A stretch of 64,000 nt of DNA, taken from NCBI RefSeq assembly GCF_036231905.1, contig NZ_JAZARE010000004.1:186001-250000 (forward strand), in the 5' to 3' direction. The position numbers and the translations under genes were made by a program. This document shows, piece by piece, positions 8,650 to 16,818 of the stretch. The DNA is from CAMLIZ01 sp036231905. GTDB taxonomy: Bacteria; Pseudomonadota; Gammaproteobacteria; Burkholderiales; Burkholderiaceae_C. Every line of letters begins with the position of its first letter. Positions within the stretch are counted from its first letter, which is position 1. Under the pieces are notes generated by a model that was not told where the DNA came from, made no database searches, and worked only from the letters and a program-made list of their open reading frames with translations.

Positions 8650-9546
8650 TCAGCGGCCAAGCACTTCGCTGAGCATGCGTTCCACACCCTGCTGCCAGGG
8701 CGGCAGGCGCAGTCCGAAGGCCTGCTGCAGGCGCTGGGTGGACAGACGCGAGTTGCGGGGCCGCGCGGCCGGGGTTGGGAAGTCGGTGGTCGGCACGGGC
8801 ACGATGGCGTCGGGTGCCACCTTGATCGGCTGGCCCAGCGCACGGGCGTGTTCGATCACGAAGCGGGCATAGGCCCACCAGGTCGTCTCGCCGCCGGCCA
8901 CCGCGTGGTAGGTGCCCGACAGCGCCGGCTCGCGCAGCGCCTCACGGACCGCATGCGCACTCACGTCGGCCAGCAGGTCCGCGCCCGTGGGCGCACCGAA
9001 CTGGTCGTCGATCACGGTGAGCTTGTCGCGCTCGGCAGCGAGCTTCAGCATGGTCTTGGCAAAGTTGCCGCCGCGCGCCGCGTAGACCCAGCTGGTGCGC
9101 AAGACCAGGTGCCGACAGCCGCTGGCGCGAATCAATGCCTCGCCCTCCAGCTTGGTGCGCCCATACACGCTGAGTGGACCGGTCGGTGCGTCTTCATCGC
9201 GCGGCTGGTCACCCGAGCCATCGAACACATAGTCGGTGCTGTAGTGCAGCAGCCAGGCGCCGCTGCGGGCGGCTTCTTCGGCCAGCACGCCGGGCGCCAT
9301 GGCATTGAGCAGGCGGGCCAGATCCGGCTCGCTCTCCGCCTTGTCGACGGCGGTGTGCGCAGCCGCATTGACGATGAGATCGGGCTTCACCGAGCGCACG
9401 GTGTCGCGCAGAGACTCGGGCCGTGTGAAGTCGGCAGACAGTGTGGTGCTGTCGGAGTCGAGCGCCACCAGTTCGCCCAAGGGGGCAAGGGCCCGCTGCA
9501 GCTCCCAGCCGACCTGCCCGTTCCTTCCGAAGAGCAGGATCTTCAT
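8650..9546 (-). CDS. rfbD: dTDP-4-dehydrorhamnose reductase
   Basis: A 298-residue short-chain-dehydrogenase-type enzyme, last step of dTDP-L-rhamnose synthesis. The N-terminus MKILLFGRNGQVGWEL is the NAD(P)H-binding motif, followed by 'HYSTDYVFDG' and 'YGRTKLEGE' (YxxxK catalytic pair). The ATG at 9546 is preferred over an upstream in-frame start at 9648, whose extra 34 residues read as an intergenic repeat. The gene is 85 bases downstream of rfbB and 18 bases upstream of rfbA. Confidence 0.95.
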   Translation of the reverse strand: MKILLFGRNGQVGWELQRALAPLGELVALDSDSTTLSADFTRPESLRDTVRSVKPDLIVNAAAHTAVDKAESEPDLARLLNAMAPGVLAEEAARSGAWLLHYSTDYVFDGSGDQPRDEDAPTGPLSVYGRTKLEGEALIRASGCRHLVLRTSWVYAARGGNFAKTMLKLAAERDKLTVIDDQFGAPTGADLLADVSAHAVREALREPALSGTYHAVAGGETTWWAYARFVIEHARALGQPIKVAPDAIVPVPTTDFPTPAARPRNSRLSTQRLQQAFGLRLPPWQQGVERMLSEVLGR

Positions 9547-9555
9547 GTCGACCCC

Positions 9556-9630
9556 TCGCACGCCGAGTACGGCGCGCAATCCCCCGAGGGGATGCGGGCC
9601 GGCTTGGGAGCGGCCCTGCGCTCGGCCCGC
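9556..9630. repeat. GC-rich intergenic repeat-like segment
   Basis: The rfbB-rfbD gap contains TCCCCCGAGGGGA followed by GGGCCGGCTTGGGAGCGGCC and GCTCGGCCCG. The CCCCGAGGGG word and the following half resemble the repeats at 5772-5850 and 19886-19960, but the match is partial. It probably sits in the transcribed rfb mRNA. Confidence 0.3.
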
Positions 9631-9631
9631 T

Positions 9632-10696
9632 TCAAGCCGGCTCTCCATACTGCGCGCTCACCCAGTCGCGATAGGCGCCGCTCTGCACATTGGCCACCCA
9701 GTCGCCGTTGGCGAGGTACCACTGCACCGTCTTGCGGATGCCGGTGTCGAAGGTCTCTGCCGGGCGCCAGCCGAGTTCGCGCTCGATCTTGCGGGCGTCG
9801 ATCGCATAGCGGCGGTCGTGGCCGGGGCGGTCCTTCACGTAGGTGATCAGGCGGCTGTAGGGCCCGGCGGGGTCGGGTTTCAGCTCGTCGAGCAGGCCGC
9901 AGATGGTGTGCACGATCTCGAGATTGGTCTTCTCGTTCCAGCCGCCGATGTTGTAGGTCTCGCCCAGGCGCCCGCCCTCGAGCACCGCGCGGATCGCACT
10001 GCAGTGGTCGCGCACGTACAGCCAGTCGCGCACGTTCTGGCCATCGCCGTAGATCGGCAGCGGCTTGCCGGCCAGTGCGTTGACGATCATCAGCGGGATC
10101 AGCTTCTCGGGGAAGTGATAAGGACCGTAGTTGTTGGAGCAGTTGGTGGTCACCACCGGCATGCCATAGGTGTGGAACCAGGCGCGCACCATGTGGTCGC
10201 TGGCGGCCTTGCTGGCCGAGTACGGGCTGTTCGGCTCGTAAGGATGGTCTTCGGTGAACGCCGGTGCGTCGGGCGCCAGGCTGCCGTACACCTCGTCGGT
10301 GGACACATGGTGGAAGCGGAAGCCGGCCTTCTCGGCGGCAGGCAGCCGGCCCCAGTGGGCCCGTGCCGCTTCCAGCAGGGTGAAGGTGCCTTCGACGTTG
10401 GTGCGCATGAAGGCCGCAGGGCCCAGGATGCTGCGGTCTACATGGCTTTCGGCCGCAAAGTGCAGCAGCGCGCGCGGCTGGTGCTCTTCCAGCAGGCGGT
10501 CCACCAGCGGGCGGTCGCAGATGTCGCCTTGCACAAAGACATGGCGCGCGTTGCCTTCCAGGCTGGCCAGGTTCTGCAGATTGCCGGCGTAGGTGAGGGC
10601 GTCCAGGTTGACCACCGGCTCGCCCACGTGCGCCAACCAGTCCAACACGAAGTTGCTGCCGATGAAGCCGGCACCGCCGGTCACGAGGATGGTCAT
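9632..10696 (-). CDS. rfbB: dTDP-glucose 4,6-dehydratase
   Basis: A 354-residue extended SDR enzyme, second step of dTDP-L-rhamnose synthesis. It begins MTILVTGGAGFIGSNF (Rossmann glycine motif) and carries 'HFAAESHVDRSI', the catalytic region 'VSTDEVYGSL' and 'YSASKAASDHMV' (YxxxK). Length and motifs match RmlB. Its start codon overlaps the DUF805 stop by one base, so it belongs to the same minus-strand transcript. The presence of all four rml/rfb genes means the cell can make dTDP-L-rhamnose from glucose-1-phosphate. Confidence 0.96.
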   Translation of the reverse strand: MTILVTGGAGFIGSNFVLDWLAHVGEPVVNLDALTYAGNLQNLASLEGNARHVFVQGDICDRPLVDRLLEEHQPRALLHFAAESHVDRSILGPAAFMRTNVEGTFTLLEAARAHWGRLPAAEKAGFRFHHVSTDEVYGSLAPDAPAFTEDHPYEPNSPYSASKAASDHMVRAWFHTYGMPVVTTNCSNNYGPYHFPEKLIPLMIVNALAGKPLPIYGDGQNVRDWLYVRDHCSAIRAVLEGGRLGETYNIGGWNEKTNLEIVHTICGLLDELKPDPAGPYSRLITYVKDRPGHDRRYAIDARKIERELGWRPAETFDTGIRKTVQWYLANGDWVANVQSGAYRDWVSAQYGEPA

Positions 10697-11085
10697 CAGA
10701 GTTGTCCTGTCAGGTCGTCGCCGAAGCGGTTGGGGCCCGGCGTGCCGCGCAGCAGGCCGTTTTCCACCAGCGTCCAGAGGGTGCCGATCACCGGCACGAA
10801 CTGCAGCAGCGCCCACCAGCCCGACTTGTTGCGGTCGTGCCAGCGCTTGGCCGACACCGCAAGGGCCGACCACAGCAGGCCGGCATTGAGCACCAGCTCC
10901 ACCGCCTGCTCGCGCACGCCGGCAATCGACAGCACGCCATGCGCATAGGCGCCCAGCGCCAGCGGCACCACCACCCCGTATATCCAGAAGATCTTGCGCG
11001 GAATGCGGCCGCGGGGGCTGAAGAAGATGTGCCAGGGCGACATCGGCTCGGCGAAGTCGACCACAGGGGAAACAGTGGTGTTCAT
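10696..11085 (-). CDS. DUF805 family membrane protein
   Basis: A 129-residue protein with the DUF805 pattern: 'SPRGRIPRKIFWIYG' before the first membrane helix, helices at ~35-55, 60-80 and 95-115, the motif 'AKRWHDRNKSGWWAL' between helices, and 'GTPGPNRFGDD' at the C-terminus. Function unknown; members are inner-membrane proteins. The ATG at 11085 gives MNTTVSPVVDF; an upstream in-frame start at 11199 would run over the divergent exonuclease promoter. It is the first gene of the rfb run and touches rfbB by one base. Confidence 0.85.
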   Translation of the reverse strand: MNTTVSPVVDFAEPMSPWHIFFSPRGRIPRKIFWIYGVVVPLALGAYAHGVLSIAGVREQAVELVLNAGLLWSALAVSAKRWHDRNKSGWWALLQFVPVIGTLWTLVENGLLRGTPGPNRFGDDLTGQL

Positions 11086-11164
11086 GCGGTGCGAAAACGG
11101 GCGGCGCGCCAGTATCCCATGGCCCCTCCCTGGCAAAGCGGGAATGCTCCCGCAGAATCGCCCC

Positions 11165-12292
11165 ATGGCCCTGCCGAGCCGCTCTCCCGACCTGATCATC
11201 GAACGCCCCCAGGGCCTGTACTGCCCGCCGGGCGACTTCTACATCGACCCCTGGCGCCCGGTGGACCGGGCGGTGATCACCCATGCCCATGGCGACCATG
11301 CCCGCATGGGCCACGGCCACTACCTGGCACACCACGACAGCGCCGGTGTGCTGCGCACCCGCCTGGGCGCGGACATCCATCTGCAGACCGTGGCCTACGG
11401 CGAGCCGGTGGAACACCGCGGCGTGCGCATCAGCCTGCATCCGGCGGGCCATGTGCTGGGCTCCGCGCAGGTGCGGGTGGAACATGGCGGCCAGGTGTGG
11501 GTGGCCTCGGGCGACTACTTCGTGAGCGGTCATGCGGCGGACACCAACCGCACCTGCGTGCCCTTCGAGCCGGTGCGCTGCGACTGCTTCATCACCGAAT
11601 CGACCTTCGGCCTGCCGATCTACCGCTGGCAGCCGGAGCAGGCGGTGTTCGACGACATCAATGCCTGGTGGCGCCGCAATGCCGAAGCCGGGCGCACCAG
11701 CCTGCTGCTGGGCTACAGCTTCGGCAAGGCGCAACGCCTGCTGGCGGGTGTGGACCCCGGCATCGGGCCCATCCTGGTGCACGGTGCGGTGGAGCCGCTC
11801 AACGCGGCCTATCGGGCCGCCGGGGTGGCCTTGCCGCCCACGCAATACGCCGGCGCGGTGAGCGACAAGGCGCTGCTGCAGCGCTCGCTGGTGGTGGCGC
11901 CGCCTTCGGTGCAGCACTCCGCCTGGCTCAAGCGCTTCGGCGACTTCAGCGACGCCTTCGCCAGCGGCTGGATGCAGCTGCGCGGCGCGCGCCGGCGCCA
12001 CGGCGTGGACCGCGGCTTCGTGCTGTCCGACCATGCGGACTGGCCCGGCCTGCAACAGGCGATCGCCGCCACCGGGGCGCAGCGCGTGATCGTCACGCAC
12101 GGCTACGAAGCCGTGATGGTGCGCTGGCTGCAGGAGCAGGGGCTGGAGGCCGGCGCCTTCAACACCGAATACGGCGACGACGCACTGGACGAACCGGCGG
12201 CGGCAGAATCCCGGCCGGATGCCCCCGCCAGCCCGGCCGCGGCGTCCGAAGAGGCCGGCCGGCCGATTGACACCCCAGGAGAACCCGAGTGA
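11165..12292 (+). CDS. DNA ligase-associated exonuclease (metallo-beta-lactamase/CPSF fold)
   Basis: A 375-residue enzyme of the metallo-beta-lactamase nuclease class. The metal motif THAHGDH is at H40, H42, D44 and H45; further ligands are in 'HPAGHVLGSAQ' and 'VLSDHADW', and the tail has 'RVIVTHGYEAVMVRWL'. This combination defines the ligase-associated exonuclease, which in many bacteria is encoded next to an ATP-dependent DNA ligase, an Lhr-like helicase and a phosphoesterase and is thought to act in DNA end repair. The ligase partner is 2.8 kb downstream (15079-16770) rather than adjacent. The last ~30 residues are an Ala/Pro/Asp-rich tail. Its stop overlaps the next start by 4 bases (GTGA). 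Confidence 0.88.
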   Translation: MALPSRSPDLIIERPQGLYCPPGDFYIDPWRPVDRAVITHAHGDHARMGHGHYLAHHDSAGVLRTRLGADIHLQTVAYGEPVEHRGVRISLHPAGHVLGSAQVRVEHGGQVWVASGDYFVSGHAADTNRTCVPFEPVRCDCFITESTFGLPIYRWQPEQAVFDDINAWWRRNAEAGRTSLLLGYSFGKAQRLLAGVDPGIGPILVHGAVEPLNAAYRAAGVALPPTQYAGAVSDKALLQRSLVVAPPSVQHSAWLKRFGDFSDAFASGWMQLRGARRRHGVDRGFVLSDHADWPGLQQAIAATGAQRVIVTHGYEAVMVRWLQEQGLEAGAFNTEYGDDALDEPAAAESRPDAPASPAAASEEAGRPIDTPGEPE

Positions 12293-14283
12293 ACCGTCGT
12301 TCCTTGCGCGCCGCCCTGGCGCTTGCCTTGGCTGCGCTGGCAACCGCACAGGCGCTGGCCCAGGCGCCCGCCGCGCCGGCCTCCGCCGCCTCGTCCGCCG
12401 CGCCCGCTTATCGCGGCCTGGGCGCCGGCTCGGTCACCCCGCAGGTGCTGGCGCGCTTCCGCCCGGCGCCGCTGCCGGAGGACGTGTCGCGCAAGATCCA
12501 GGCGCTGCTCGACCTGCGCTCGCCGGGCATGGGCGTGTTGTCGCCCGATGGGCAGCACCTGTTCTTCAGCTGGCGTGTCACGGGGGTCGACCAGGTGTGG
12601 CGCCTGGACGGCCCGCAGCGTTTTCCGGTGCAGATGACCGGCGGCGAGGACCGCACCACGCCGCAGGCGGTGTCGCCCGACGGCCGCTGGCTGGCGCTGG
12701 AGCGCGACCACCAGGGCGAGGAGAACCCGGGCCTGTACCTGCAGCCGGTGGAAGGCGGGCCGCTGCGCGAGGTGCAGCACAAGAAGGGCGTGCAGACGGA
12801 GTACCAGGGCTTCTCGCCCGACGGCCGCTTCCTCTACTACGTGGCCAACGACGTGAAGCGCGACTCCTACACGGTCTATCGCCATGAGGTGCAGGCCGGC
12901 CGCAGCGAGGCGCTCTACCAGGGCGAGGGCTTCTGGCGCGTGGGCGACATCGCGCCCGGCCGGCTGCTGCTGGTCAAGGCCACCGGCTCCACCGGGCGCG
13001 AATGGTCGCTGTTCGACGAAACCACGCGCACGCTCACGCCGCTGCTGGGCCAGGGTGAATACGCCGAGTACGAGATGCTGTTCGGGCCCCGCGCCGGCCG
13101 CTACTTCGTCACCTCCAACAAACCCACCGGTTACCGGCGGCTGTACCAATGGGCGCCCGGGCAGGCGATGGTGCCGGTGGCGCTGCCTGGCGCGGCGCAG
13201 CACGACGTGGAAGCGCTCAGCACCGACCGCGCGCGCAAGCGTCTGTATGTGTCCATCAACGAAGCCGGCTACACCCGCTCGCATGCCCTGGACGCGGCCA
13301 GCCTGAAGCCGCTGGCGCTGGCCTGGCCCGCACCGCTGGACCACCAGCTCATCGGCCAGCCCACCGACGATGGCGAGCGCGTGGTGCTGGGCATGGCCGC
13401 GCCCGGCCAACCGCGCGTGAGCGGCGTGTGGGACTGGAAACAGGCACGCTTCACACCCTGGACCGTGCCCTCCACCCCCGAGATGGACACCCGCCGGTTC
13501 GTGCCCGCCGTGCTGGAGACCTATCCGGCGCGCGACGGCACGCCGATCCCGATGTTCGTGCGCCGCCCGCCGGCCTGCGCGAACGCGGCCACGCCGTGCC
13601 CGGTGCTCGTGCACTTCCACGGTGGCCCCGAAGGCCAGAGCAAGCCCGGCTTCTCGCCGGTGTGGCAGATGTTTGTGGAGGCCGGATTCGTGGTGGTGGA
13701 GCCCAACGTGCGCGGCTCCACCGGCTATGGCCAAGCCTGGCAGGATGCCGACAACGGACCGAAGCGCCTGCAGGTGATCACCGACATCGAGGACGCGGCG
13801 CAGCACATCCGCAAGGCCTGGGCGCGCAACGGCGTGGCGCCAAAGGTCGGTGTGTACGGCGGCAGCTACGGCGGTTATGCCACCCTGATGGCGATGACGC
13901 GCTTTGCCGGCGCCTACGACGCCGGCGTGTCCAACGTGGGTATCGCCAACCTGGTGACCTTTTTGGAGAACACCGCGCCTTACCGGCGCCAGCTGCGCAT
14001 CACCGAATACGGCGATCCGGCCACCGACCGCGAGGCGCTGGTGCAGCTGTCGCCCACCACCTGGGTGCAGCAGCTGAAGGCGCCGCTGATGATCATCCAG
14101 GGCGCCAACGACCCGCGCGTGCCGGTGGGCGAATCGCTGCTGATGCACGAGGCGGCCCAGGCGCGCGGCGTGCCGCTGGAGCTGATGATCTTTGCCGACG
14201 AAGGCCACGGTGCGTCCAGCCGCGCCAACCAGGCGCTGCAGTTCGGGCACATGCTGCGTTTCTTCCAGCAGCACCTGAAATAG
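12289..14283 (+). CDS. Exported S9 family peptidase (prolyl oligopeptidase type)
   Basis: A 664-residue serine peptidase with a GTG start. The first ~25 residues are a signal peptide (RRSLRAALALALAALATAQALAQA), so it is periplasmic. Residues ~70-390 form a beta-propeller-like N-terminal domain with repeats such as 'SPDGQHLFFSW' and 'SPDGRFLYYVAN'; residues ~400-664 form the alpha/beta-hydrolase domain with the nucleophile in GGSYGGYAT (S526), D608 in GANDPRVP and H640 in EGHGASS. It overlaps the exonuclease gene by 4 bases, although the two have no known functional link. It likely degrades periplasmic peptides. Confidence 0.92.
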   Translation: MNRRSLRAALALALAALATAQALAQAPAAPASAASSAAPAYRGLGAGSVTPQVLARFRPAPLPEDVSRKIQALLDLRSPGMGVLSPDGQHLFFSWRVTGVDQVWRLDGPQRFPVQMTGGEDRTTPQAVSPDGRWLALERDHQGEENPGLYLQPVEGGPLREVQHKKGVQTEYQGFSPDGRFLYYVANDVKRDSYTVYRHEVQAGRSEALYQGEGFWRVGDIAPGRLLLVKATGSTGREWSLFDETTRTLTPLLGQGEYAEYEMLFGPRAGRYFVTSNKPTGYRRLYQWAPGQAMVPVALPGAAQHDVEALSTDRARKRLYVSINEAGYTRSHALDAASLKPLALAWPAPLDHQLIGQPTDDGERVVLGMAAPGQPRVSGVWDWKQARFTPWTVPSTPEMDTRRFVPAVLETYPARDGTPIPMFVRRPPACANAATPCPVLVHFHGGPEGQSKPGFSPVWQMFVEAGFVVVEPNVRGSTGYGQAWQDADNGPKRLQVITDIEDAAQHIRKAWARNGVAPKVGVYGGSYGGYATLMAMTRFAGAYDAGVSNVGIANLVTFLENTAPYRRQLRITEYGDPATDREALVQLSPTTWVQQLKAPLMIIQGANDPRVPVGESLLMHEAAQARGVPLELMIFADEGHGASSRANQALQFGHMLRFFQQHLK

Positions 14284-14284
14284 C

Positions 14285-14472
14285 GCTGACCAGGCCCTGG
14301 CCGATGCACGGCGTTTCGATGGCTGCCCTGGTCATCTGCTGTTCATCGACGCGCGCTTCGTCGAGCCCCGCATGATCGAGGTGCGCCACACGGCGCGTGC
14401 GGCCAGGGCCAGCACCCGCATCGCGCTCATCTCCGACCTGCACGTCGGCCTGGACGTCCTGGAGCTGCGCCA
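14285..14472 (+). pseudogene. Remnant of a metallophosphoesterase gene (N-terminal fragment)
   Basis: Directly after the S9 peptidase stop, the reading frame through 14339-14470 encodes 'FIDARFVEPRMIEVRH' followed by 'TRIALISDLHVGL'. The EPRMIEV strand before a RIALISDLHVG strand is the typical start of YaeI/YkuE-type metallophosphoesterases (the D-x-H metal motif is in SDLHVG). After 'DVLELRQG' all resemblance ends: no GNHD or later His motifs follow, and a different gene begins at 14538. I read it as the leftover 5' part of a deleted gene. It may still be translated from ATG 14372 as a short peptide. Confidence 0.5.
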
Positions 14473-14537
14473 GGGTTGCATTCCCTTGCAAGGCACAACA
14501 CCTGGGGTGGGTGCGCAGAGGGTACCCTCAAGCGTCC

Positions 14538-15053
14538 ATGACGATTGTTGTACCTCTCTTTCCTCCGGGTGCGGATTCACAGCGGCTGTTGCGTGACTGG
14601 ATGCCGGGTGCATGGATAGGCGCGGTGCGCCGCGCCTTCGGGCCCCAGACCGAACTGCACAGCACCGACCAGGGTGAGCTCGTGGAGCACCACCCGCCGC
14701 ACTGGCTCATCGCCTTGTGGCCGCCGCAAAGCCTGCAACAGCCGTTTCTCAGGCGCTGGCCGCAGCAGGTGCTGCTGCTGGGCGCCGAGGAAGAGGCTCA
14801 GGCAGTGGTCGAATTGTTGCGCCATGTGCCAGACGGCCATCGCCTCTGGGTGCTCAACGAGGAGCTGGACTGGGCCCTGATGGCTGAAATCGTGCTGCTC
14901 AGCGAGGCGCACCTGCAGCCGTTCCAGCAGCAGGCCCTGCAGTGGTTCATGGACACCGAGCGCGCGGCCAGCACCGATCGCATCCTGCACAGCTACGTGG
15001 CGCCGCCCGAAGAGGTTCGTCCGCCCGCGAGGAGCCTGCCCCGCGCGAGGTAA
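14538..15053 (+). CDS. Protein of unknown function
   Basis: A 171-residue cytoplasmic protein I do not recognise. It begins MTIVVPLFPPGADSQRLLRDW and has regularly alternating helices, is rich in Leu, Trp and Gln, and ends with a basic, Pro/Arg-rich tail. Codon third positions are strongly G/C, as in neighbouring genuine genes, which supports coding. The ATG at 14538 is chosen because the frame upstream reads through the metallophosphoesterase remnant. No signal peptide, membrane helix or cofactor motif is seen. It ends 25 bases before the DNA ligase gene and may be cotranscribed with it. Confidence 0.6.
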   Translation: MTIVVPLFPPGADSQRLLRDWMPGAWIGAVRRAFGPQTELHSTDQGELVEHHPPHWLIALWPPQSLQQPFLRRWPQQVLLLGAEEEAQAVVELLRHVPDGHRLWVLNEELDWALMAEIVLLSEAHLQPFQQQALQWFMDTERAASTDRILHSYVAPPEEVRPPARSLPRAR

Positions 15054-15078
15054 CCTGCGGCCCTGTTTCGCCTGCCGC

Positions 15079-16770
15079 ATGGAACGCTTCGCCCGCCTGT
15101 ACGCCGAGCTCGACGCCAGCACCGCCACCGGCGACAAGGTGGCCGCGCTGCGGCGCTACTTCCGCGACACACCGCCCGAGGACGCCGCCTGGGCCGCCTA
15201 CTTCCTGGCCGGCGGCAAGCCGCGCCAGGTGGTGCCCACCGGCCTGCTGCGCGAGCTGGCCTGCCGCGTGGCCGGCATCCCCGACTGGCTGTTCGAGGAG
15301 TCGTACCAGGCGGTCGGCGACCTCGCCGAAACCATCGCGCTGGTGCTGCCGCCGTCGCAGGCCACCAGCCCGCTGGGCCTGGCGCAGTGGGTGGAGCAGC
15401 GCCTGCTGCCGCTGCGCGGGCTGTCGCCGCTGGAGCAGGCCGAGCGGGTGGCGGCCTACTGGCAGGAACTCGATGCGCCGGGCCGCTTCCTGCTGGCCAA
15501 GCTGATCGGCGGTGCCTTCCGCGTCGGCGTGAGCAAGCTGCTGGTGCAGCGCGCGCTGGCGGAAAACGCCGGCATCGACGCCAAGCTCGTGGCCCAGCGC
15601 ATGATGGGCTACACCGACATCCGCACGCCGCCCTCGCCCGAGCGCTACCTGCAGCTCACTTCGCTGGAGGCCGTTCCGCTGGCCGATGCCGGCCAGCCCT
15701 ATCCCTTCTTCCTGGCGCATGCGCTGGAGCATCCGCTGGAGCGCCTGCCCGAAATCCTGGGCGCGCCGGCCGATTGGCTGGTCGAATGGAAGTACGACGG
15801 CATCCGCGCCCAGGTCGTCAAGCGTGCGGGCCAGGTGTGGATCTGGTCGCGCGGCGAGGAACTGGTGACCGAGCGTTTCCCGGAGATCGTGAGCCTGGCC
15901 CAGGCGCTGCCCAACGGCACGGTGCTGGACGGCGAGATCCTGGTCTGGAAGCAGGACCGGCCCGCGGCGTTCTCGCTGCTGCAGCAACGCATCGGCCGCA
16001 AGACGCTGACCAAGAAGGTGCTGGCCGATGCGCCGGTGCACTTCATCGCCTACGACCTGCTGGAGTGGCAGGGCGAGGACCAGCGCCCGCAGCCACAGCA
16101 CCTGCGGCGCGAGCAGCTGGCCCAGGCGCTGGCCGGCACTGGCTTCACCCTGTCGCCGATCGCCGAAGCCGAGGACTGGCCGGCGCTCGCCGCGCTGCGC
16201 GAGCAGTCCCGCGAGCGGGGGGTAGAGGGCTTCATGCTCAAGCACCGCCATGCCGCCTACGGCACTGGGCGCACCAAGGCACAAGGCACGTGGTGGAAAT
16301 GGAAGATCGAACCCTTCAGCGTGGATGCAGTGCTGGTCTACGCGCAGCGTGGCCATGGCCGCCGCGCCAGCGTGTACACCGACTACACCTTTGCGGTGTG
16401 GAGCCGCGCGCCGGCTGATGCCGCCGAAGCACAAGCCGTGGTGGAGGCCATCGCGCGCAAGCAGCCGGCCGAGCCCGGCGCCCTGCAGCTGGTGGTCTTC
16501 GCCAAGGCCTACTCCGGCCTCACGGACGAGGAGTTCGCCCGGGTGGACCGGGTGGTGCGCGCCACCACGCTGGACAAGTTCGGCCCGGTGCGCACCGTCA
16601 AGCCTTCGCTGGTGTTCGAGCTGGGCTTCGAAGGCATCAACCGCAGCGGCCGCCACAAGAGCGGCGTGGCAGTGCGCTTTCCGCGCATGCTGCGCATTCG
16701 GGACGACAAACCCTTGCACGAGGCCGACACGCTGCAGACACTCGAAAGCCTGCTCCACGCGAATGAGTGA
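15079..16770 (+). CDS. ATP-dependent DNA ligase (ligase-associated module type)
   Basis: A 563-residue ATP-dependent DNA ligase. The adenylation motif I is EWKYDGIR with the nucleophile K238; later motifs include 'DGEILVW' (motif III/IV region), 'EGFMLKHRHAAY' and 'WWKWKIEPFSVDAVLVYAQ' (motif V and OB-fold). An N-terminal helical DNA-binding domain occupies ~1-200. Such ligases seal nicks using ATP instead of NAD+ and in many proteobacteria work with a ligase-associated exonuclease and helicase; the exonuclease is at 11165-12292, while the helicase is not in this window. Start ATG 15079 follows the unknown gene by 25 bases. Confidence 0.92.
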   Translation: MERFARLYAELDASTATGDKVAALRRYFRDTPPEDAAWAAYFLAGGKPRQVVPTGLLRELACRVAGIPDWLFEESYQAVGDLAETIALVLPPSQATSPLGLAQWVEQRLLPLRGLSPLEQAERVAAYWQELDAPGRFLLAKLIGGAFRVGVSKLLVQRALAENAGIDAKLVAQRMMGYTDIRTPPSPERYLQLTSLEAVPLADAGQPYPFFLAHALEHPLERLPEILGAPADWLVEWKYDGIRAQVVKRAGQVWIWSRGEELVTERFPEIVSLAQALPNGTVLDGEILVWKQDRPAAFSLLQQRIGRKTLTKKVLADAPVHFIAYDLLEWQGEDQRPQPQHLRREQLAQALAGTGFTLSPIAEAEDWPALAALREQSRERGVEGFMLKHRHAAYGTGRTKAQGTWWKWKIEPFSVDAVLVYAQRGHGRRASVYTDYTFAVWSRAPADAAEAQAVVEAIARKQPAEPGALQLVVFAKAYSGLTDEEFARVDRVVRATTLDKFGPVRTVKPSLVFELGFEGINRSGRHKSGVAVRFPRMLRIRDDKPLHEADTLQTLESLLHANE

Positions 16771-16818
16771 GCCGCCCGGCACGGCACTTGCAGCCGCTCG
16801 GGGTATAACAAGACCTCG

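Noticed and set aside
14484..14493. 10-base palindrome CCTTGCAAGG before the unknown gene at 14538
   Set aside because: Short palindromes are expected by chance in a long window and there is no second copy nearby to support an operator.
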